NCBI RefSeq assembly: GCF_032854445.1
Contig: NC_088307.1
Coordinates: 24,999,953 to 25,063,952, forward strand
DNA length: 64,000 nt
Direction of reading: 5' to 3'
DNA from: Liolophura sinensis
Lineage: Eukaryota > Mollusca > Polyplacophora > Chitonida > Chitonidae
The notes under the pieces were generated by a model that did not search any database, had not been told where the DNA came from, and saw only the letters and a list, made by a program, of their open reading frames with translations. The position numbers were made by a program, and so were the translations under genes. Numbering within the stretch: position 1 is the stretch's first letter; every line of letters starts with the position of its first letter. Positions 58,809 to 64,000 of this stretch are shown here, one piece after another.

Positions 58809-60033
58809 CACTATATCAAAGTGAACTAAACTGTAAACTCTAAATGTACTAAGCGCATCCTTACAAATGACTGTCAACCTCCAGAGGAAGTAGGACCAAT
58901 TGTTATTGAGACTGACATATACATGATACAAATTTCAGTACACTTCAGAAATACAATATATACAAAGACAGGAGTAAGTTGGTCACATGTTTCCTTCTTT
59001 GTTATGGAGAGCTACTGTAGGCAGGTTTTGTTGTTCAAGTATTCCTGTATGGGTGTATGTATTATGTGCATAACGGTAATCAAAAGCCTACAATTAGAAA
59101 GTGGGTGTATCCAGTAATGACACATACATGTATTCAAATCCTGTTTGTCGGATTAACATGTACAATATATATATATTATATATATATATGTGAAAAATAA
59201 TGCAGATACATGTAGTTGTGGATTATAATGATTATAATGAACACACATAAGAACACATGGGTACCTGCATGAGCAAGCATTCAGACATGTACACATTAAC
59301 ACATGTATGTGTTGCCACATAATAAGAAAGGCAAAAGCAAGGCAGAAACTGAAAATACCACATATCATGTTATAAACATGAAAACCAAGCCCAATCATGT
59401 CATGAGTCGATGGATATTTCAACAAATACATGTATGTAAAGAGGTAAAATGGAGACGATAGCAGATATTTTATTCATATGTAAATATGCCCATGCATATG
59501 CATTGCATAGCTGCATGAATATTCTGACACTGAAGTTTCAACTTTTAATGTCCACATTATATAAATGTACATGTATACAAGCCAAGCTGCCGAATTCCTT
59601 CCCTTTTAAGTAATGCCTAAGTATTGCACATTGTACATAAATTTACATTAATAGAAGAATGCGATGGTTGATATTTTAATGCTTGTAGAGTTTGTTGTCA
59701 GAAAATCTCATAACTATCCAGAAATTATAAACTTAATATTAGCTAAAGTAATATTTCATCAATATAAAATTTATACTGATATCAAAAAAAAAAAAAAAAA
59801 AAAAACTGAACTGATTGGTAAATGACTACATACATGTATCATTACAGCTGGGTACACCACATGTAACATCAGTATCAAATCAGCATTAGAAAATAATTCT
59901 ATAAAAGGCTGAATTCTGAATTCTGCATGCCAATTACATCATGTACATGTGAACTAGACAGTGGCGAGAAATTGTGGAGTTAATGACACATATAACTGGA
60001 AACCTTGTCGTTTTGAATCTGTCAGTTACTTAC
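58809..60033. other. Intron, simple repeats only
   Basis: A TA tract lies at 59167-59191 and an A run at 59785-59805. No exon recognised until the possible coding extension at 60034. Confidence 0.5.
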
Positions 60034-60282
60034 AGGATTTAATGCACAACCAACATTGCAGTGCACAGCAGCCACCATTGTGGAGCATAGCAGACAGAAA
60101 TCCTTGTCAAGCTGGTCTCCAATATGGCTGCTGATGGCACTGAAATCCTTGTTCTGCAATACCCGGTTCAGGGCAAACCCTCTGCAAATGTACATTTTCC
60201 TGTATACTTGCACTGTTGCTAAAGAATTATGATAAAAAAATACTGGAAACAAATAAACATCATCTGTGGAACATGGACTTAC
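60034..60282 (-). other. Possible in-frame alternative extension of the large exon
   Basis: The reading frame of the large exon continues for exactly 83 codons beyond its donor to a second good donor (CCT|GTAAGT, intron from 60033), also phase 0, with a stop nine bases later. The distal part (60034-60181) is GC-richer and reads GFALNRVLQNKDFSAISSHI and onward. It is also preceded by an acceptor-like TTTGCAG, so it could be a cassette exon; used that way (148 nt) it would shift the frame. Confidence 0.4.
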
Positions 60283-62967
60283 CTTCTGAGCTTTCTTCTT
60301 CGTCTGTAACAGTCCCTTTCCAATGATGACATGGCTGCCAGCAAACTGGTAATTACAAGGTTGCACTTTCTTCTGTGCTGGGGAACCACGTGGGGAAGGG
60401 GCCGATTTCTTACTGTCCGTTATTACAGACAAATCTAAACGCGGAACAACCCCATTCCCATGAGCACCACTTCCCACATGTACATGGGCATCAATGTCCG
60501 TCACTGGTATATCCTGTGTGGCGCCATTGATATTTATATCGTCTATGTTTGACCTAGGTGTCACAGGCCCATCCAAAGAATCCTCTGTCAAGTTCAGAAC
60601 AGTGACACCAGGGGGTGCTGGCGATGTGCGTTTCTTTGGTACTGGGGCTTGAGCCTTAGAACTATTGGGTCGTTTCACTCCCTCTGGATTGGCCTTGAAT
60701 TTTCCAGCTTGGTAAAACCACGTTTTTCCAGCGTGAACTGTTTTTTGATCTTCTTTCTCTGCACCAGAGAATCGGTTCCTAGAGCGATAACTTGACCCGT
60801 CAGAATCGTTGGCAGTTTTTGGACCAACGTTAACCATAACTTTTGGTTGTGAAGTAGCAACTGGGGCAGTGTTAACCACTGCTTCAGAAACCTTGCTAGC
60901 AGTTGGTGGTTTCGGAGCGGGGCCTTTAGAGGAAGTGGTGACCGATGACTGGTTTGTCATCAAGACTGAACTTACAGAACTAGTAACTTCCTTTGTGTCA
61001 GACACATTTGTCTTACTGACTTTAGCATCAGTTTTTTCCACTTTTGAGCTGGAGGAGGTCAAATCACTTGAGGAATTCGGTTTCGACTCCTTAATGGCTA
61101 TACTCTTTCGAATGCTGGCTGTTGGTTTCTCTTGTCCAGAGTTTTCAGTTTTCTTCTGCTGCTGAGTATTATTTGTCTTCGCTTTTTCCAACACTTGTGA
61201 GTCATTCACTGATGACTTGTACAAAACAGACGAAACTTTGCTACTATTATTTGATGTTGTTGTTGTTGTAGCAGATGGTTTTGGGGTCACATCGTTATGC
61301 TGTATCGGTACCTTAATATTCGAGACAGATGTGCTTCCTTGTGAAATATTAGTACTGTTTATTATATTTGCAGTGCTTACAAATAAACTTGATTTCTCGT
61401 CAATTTGATCGCTACCACTGTGACGTTTCCATGAGTACGTGATTTCTTCATCCTTGCCGGGTTTGACATGGCGTAGTGAAGCCCTGATAGCATCATAGAC
61501 TGGGTTTTCGTAATCCTTCTCCGGGTAGTTTGCATCCAGTGAATTATTACCTGATGTATCGTTTTGCATGTCAAAGCTACTGTCTCTGCTGGACTCTCCA
61601 TTAACTTTAATCATGTCAGGAAGATTATCAACTTGATTGTGTTTCGAACCGTTTGTTGCCGAGTGATTAGACAGAGAGGAAGTAGCTGGTGCATTAGGAG
61701 CCCGATCTCTCTTCTTCCTTTGTTTGGACAGAACATCATTTTTCTCGATACGCACTGATTCAAACTTCTTACGATAAGAAGAGACAGTATTGGGCTTAGG
61801 AAGTTCATCTTGTTCGAGCTGTCTTTCTGAGGAGCTTGTTCGTCTTCGGCGTGATGCCTTTTTCATTGGATCATCATCCAAAGGGCGAGGTGAGGGGGTA
61901 GTTTCAATAATAATGATGTCCTCTCGAGCCAGATTAGCATCAGGGGCTGGGTGCGAGCGCCTGAGGTCAGACGCTGAACGATGACGCCCATGCTCACGTA
62001 GCTCCGAACCAGAGCGTCGTCGGCTCTCGAAACTATCCAACGACGACCTCTCAGATGTACCTTTGTGTACTAAACTTTCAACACTTTTAGCCTTACTGTA
62101 GTACTGTAGGTTAGACTTGGGACTGGTCGTGAACACTTCATCCCCAATGCTTTTCCTGTTGGCTGACTTATGGCTTTCGTTGTCCACCAAATTTTCGAGA
62201 CTAGAGGACCTCATCCGTAGATGATGGTTGAGCCCCGGGCGATGGGCCTCCTCTTTAGCAGTAAGTAGAGCAAATTTATCCAAGATTTTGTGAACAAATC
62301 CCGAGCCTGGCCGGTAGTCCTCCTCCTCCATTTCAGGCATATCTGCTTCAGTACCTGACAGTCTATTACCCGAAGATGAATTCACTGTGAGGTCACCGCC
62401 AGGCCCGTGTACTGACGATGCGGGTTTGATAACATGTTTCAGTCCAAAATTTTTCACAAACGGGTTGTCATGGACTGATCCAATACGTTCTTCGTCCACC
62501 AGAACTCCATTCACAACAGAAGTTGATGAGGTAGTGACAGTGGGCCCATTTGCATTTACTTCTGCCTGTTTTGACTGGCTTACCATGTTATTTACCGAAA
62601 CTCGACCAGCATTGCTTTCTCGGTCCCCTGCTACGGCCGGTTGTAAATTCCATTCAGTACTGTCACAGTTGGCTAAAATTTCAACGTCTTTCTCTGAGGG
62701 ACGAGCCTGAAGTGAAGTTCCCACCGATCTAGCATCGTTTCGGTTGAGATCCCGTGCAGATGACTGTCCGCTGTGTGAAGAATAGAAAAAAGAGCGATCA
62801 CTTATCTGAGTTTTTGTCAGGATATCCCTCTTCCGTGCTGACGTCGGATCTCCCGACGAAACACCAGCCTGTGAGTGGAGATCATTTGAATCCTCCGCAC
62901 GACGCTTTTTCTCCAAAACAGCCTGCCTCCACGGCGGTACAGAAGCCATTTCGACCAAAGCTGTCAT
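60283..62967 (-). CDS. Phostensin/taperin-like protein, large first coding exon
   Basis: An open frame of 895 codons ends at a perfect donor (AAG|GTAAGT, phase 0), matching the phase-0 acceptor at 18471. Joined to the two downstream exons it gives 1,043 aa from the first ATG, or 1,037 aa from the second (62949). The second is favoured: it has purine at -3 and G at +4 (GAAATGG) and starts MASVPPWRQAVLEKKRR, like the short Trp-plus-basic N-terminus of phostensin (PPP1R18). The rest is mostly disordered and Ser/Thr-rich. Conserved-looking islands, numbered from the first ATG, are DNPFVKNFGLKHVIKP (~167-182), KILDKFALLTAKEE (~227-240), YENPVYDAIRASLRHV (~486-501), a proline patch GPAPKPP (~682), GKTWFYQAGKFKANPEGV (~747-764) and NYQFAGSHVIIGKGLL (~872-887). 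No enzyme domain is seen. Likely role: actin-linked PP1 adaptor. Reading in this frame continues in-frame into the intron to 60022 (see findings). Confidence 0.85.
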
Positions 62968-62969
62968 AA

Positions 62970-63250
62970 ATACGGTTATTATTCCACCCGGAGAAAAAAT
63001 AATTCAACGAAAAGTCTTCGAAATTTAAACACAAAATCGAGAGCCACTACAACAACTATCTGTTCGGGCACTGGAGGTCGATGACGTCACCAGTCAACAC
63101 CCGGTGCGAGGTCCACCGTCCGACCGTCGAGTCACACCCCGTTTTTCGGAGGGATCTTAAATTAAAACTGTGCAAATTTTCCTGTAGACCATCGCACCTG
63201 CACCTCCCCTCCCCGTTTCTGTTAGCCTGGTATCCATTTTTCTCTTACAC
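62970..63250 (-). promoter_or_regulatory. Probable 5'UTR/promoter of the taperin-like gene
   Basis: Directly upstream of the start codons on the - strand. The 63060-63160 part is GC- and CpG-richer than its surroundings and carries a perfect palindromic CRE, TGACGTCA (63082-63089), the target of CREB/ATF proteins. No TATA box is evident, which fits a CpG-type promoter. Transcript start not determinable. Confidence 0.55.
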
Positions 63251-64000
63251 AAAGACAACAAAAGGTTTCTCAAATCGATTAATCGAGTCGCGATAAATTT
63301 TCCAGTTCATATCTGACATTCCCCTACAGATTATAGAGGGCCAAAGGGAGATAACTATGGCACGTTTTACCGCAACATTTTTGACAACCTGTTTAACATA
63401 AACTTTTTTTCAGACTTCGATGTTTTCGAATCAAGTTAAATCTGTTACAGTTGATGCCAAGACCACCGTGGTTTTGTTTGCTTCCACCAATACTGTTTGC
63501 GCAACAAATTTCAATGTTTCATACAAAAAAAAGGGATCACTGTTGTAATATTCCATTCACGAGTTTCGTTCAGTTTGTGGTGGCTAGTATATCATGATAC
63601 ACATATGCTACGGCTTTATACATCATCATTGTTAATTAATACGGCCCATCTGGCAACAGTCACTGACAACAATTAGTGAGCAGGCGATCGATATGAAAAA
63701 CTGCCAATTTACAGAGCACAACACCCTTCAAGGTATATAGATCTATATATAATTGCATGCACATACAGATTCTCCATGTATAGCCCTGTACCACATGACT
63801 ATTACAGGTTTATAGGCCAATATGGTCACAGCTATAAACGAGGAAACTATATGGTATCATGCTATACTATAGGCCTATTTCCCAGGCATACGTTGTCCTT
63901 TAAAACACCTATATAGGATTTCCATTCACTTTAAATACAGACATATACAGCATAACGTCTAAATTTCAGACAAGATTGATTTCTGAGCTACCATAATATA
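63251..64000. other. Upstream flank, no feature seen
   Basis: AT-rich DNA upstream of the - strand gene. I see no coding exon, SINE or tandem repeat here. Confidence 0.6.

Larger units (their letters stand above)
18472..60282 (-). other. 41.8-kb intron of the taperin-like gene
   Basis: It is defined by the donor at 60282 and acceptor at 18472, both phase 0. It contains most of the mobile elements and minisatellites listed below. I found no further exon in it that can be joined in phase with confidence, although short exons could be missed. Confidence 0.65.

Noticed and set aside
58740-58931. 63-aa - frame
   Set aside because: Lies partly in one arm of the inverted repeat; no protein features.
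60809-61165. 118-aa frame antisense to the large exon (and a 107-aa one at 62387-62710)
   Set aside because: Shadows of the real - strand coding sequence.

Overview
This is a eukaryotic window, most likely from a mollusc. The coding exons have canonical GT-AG introns, non-coding DNA is AT-rich, and the window is full of short interspersed elements. One family ends in (AATA)n after a conserved 3' segment (TACGGCGTAAAACACCAATC). A second ends in (ACTC)n after GACGTTAAACCCCAAGC. Both families, and the very frequent palindrome TACATGTA, are typical of gastropod and bivalve genomes. I cannot name the species.

Left end, + strand (1 to ~8.5 kb): the last three coding exons (36-140, 614-767, 1702-1949) of an NR5A/FTZ-F1 class nuclear receptor. 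They encode the C-terminal part of the ligand-binding domain and the AF-2 helix. The DNA-binding domain lies off the left edge. A 33-bp minisatellite fills much of the last intron. The following ~6.6 kb is T-rich and free of recognisable transposons, so it probably includes a long 3'UTR.

Middle and right, - strand (62.97 kb down to ~10.66 kb): one large gene whose coding exons I could join in phase. A ~2.7 kb first coding exon (62967-60283) is followed by a 41.8-kb intron, an exon at 18471-18234, a 1.5-kb intron and a final exon at 16704-16496. The predicted protein of ~1,037 aa is mostly disordered. It ends in a conserved block with a PP1-docking-like motif and TYEYPSE, most like the phostensin/taperin (PPP1R18/TPRN) family. 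A strong poly(A) signal at 10689-10684 predicts a ~5.8-kb 3'UTR. The two genes are therefore arranged tail to tail. The upstream side (62.97-63.25 kb) is CpG-containing and has a perfect CRE (TGACGTCA).

The rest is introns and intergenic DNA packed with repeats: about a dozen copies of a tRNA-derived SINE (several with clear target-site duplications, one nested in another), several copies of the (ACTC)n SINE, two MITE-like families with terminal inverted repeats, one long foldback element and about ten minisatellites. Two minisatellites are clearly built from SINE pieces: a 35-bp array from the tRNA-like head, and a 77-bp array made of SINE tail plus its target-site duplication. I found no CRISPR array, rRNA, functional tRNA or intact transposase/reverse-transcriptase gene. 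Nothing here is a convincing new multi-gene system. The most novel material is the repeat biology and a frame-preserving alternative donor in the taperin-like gene.
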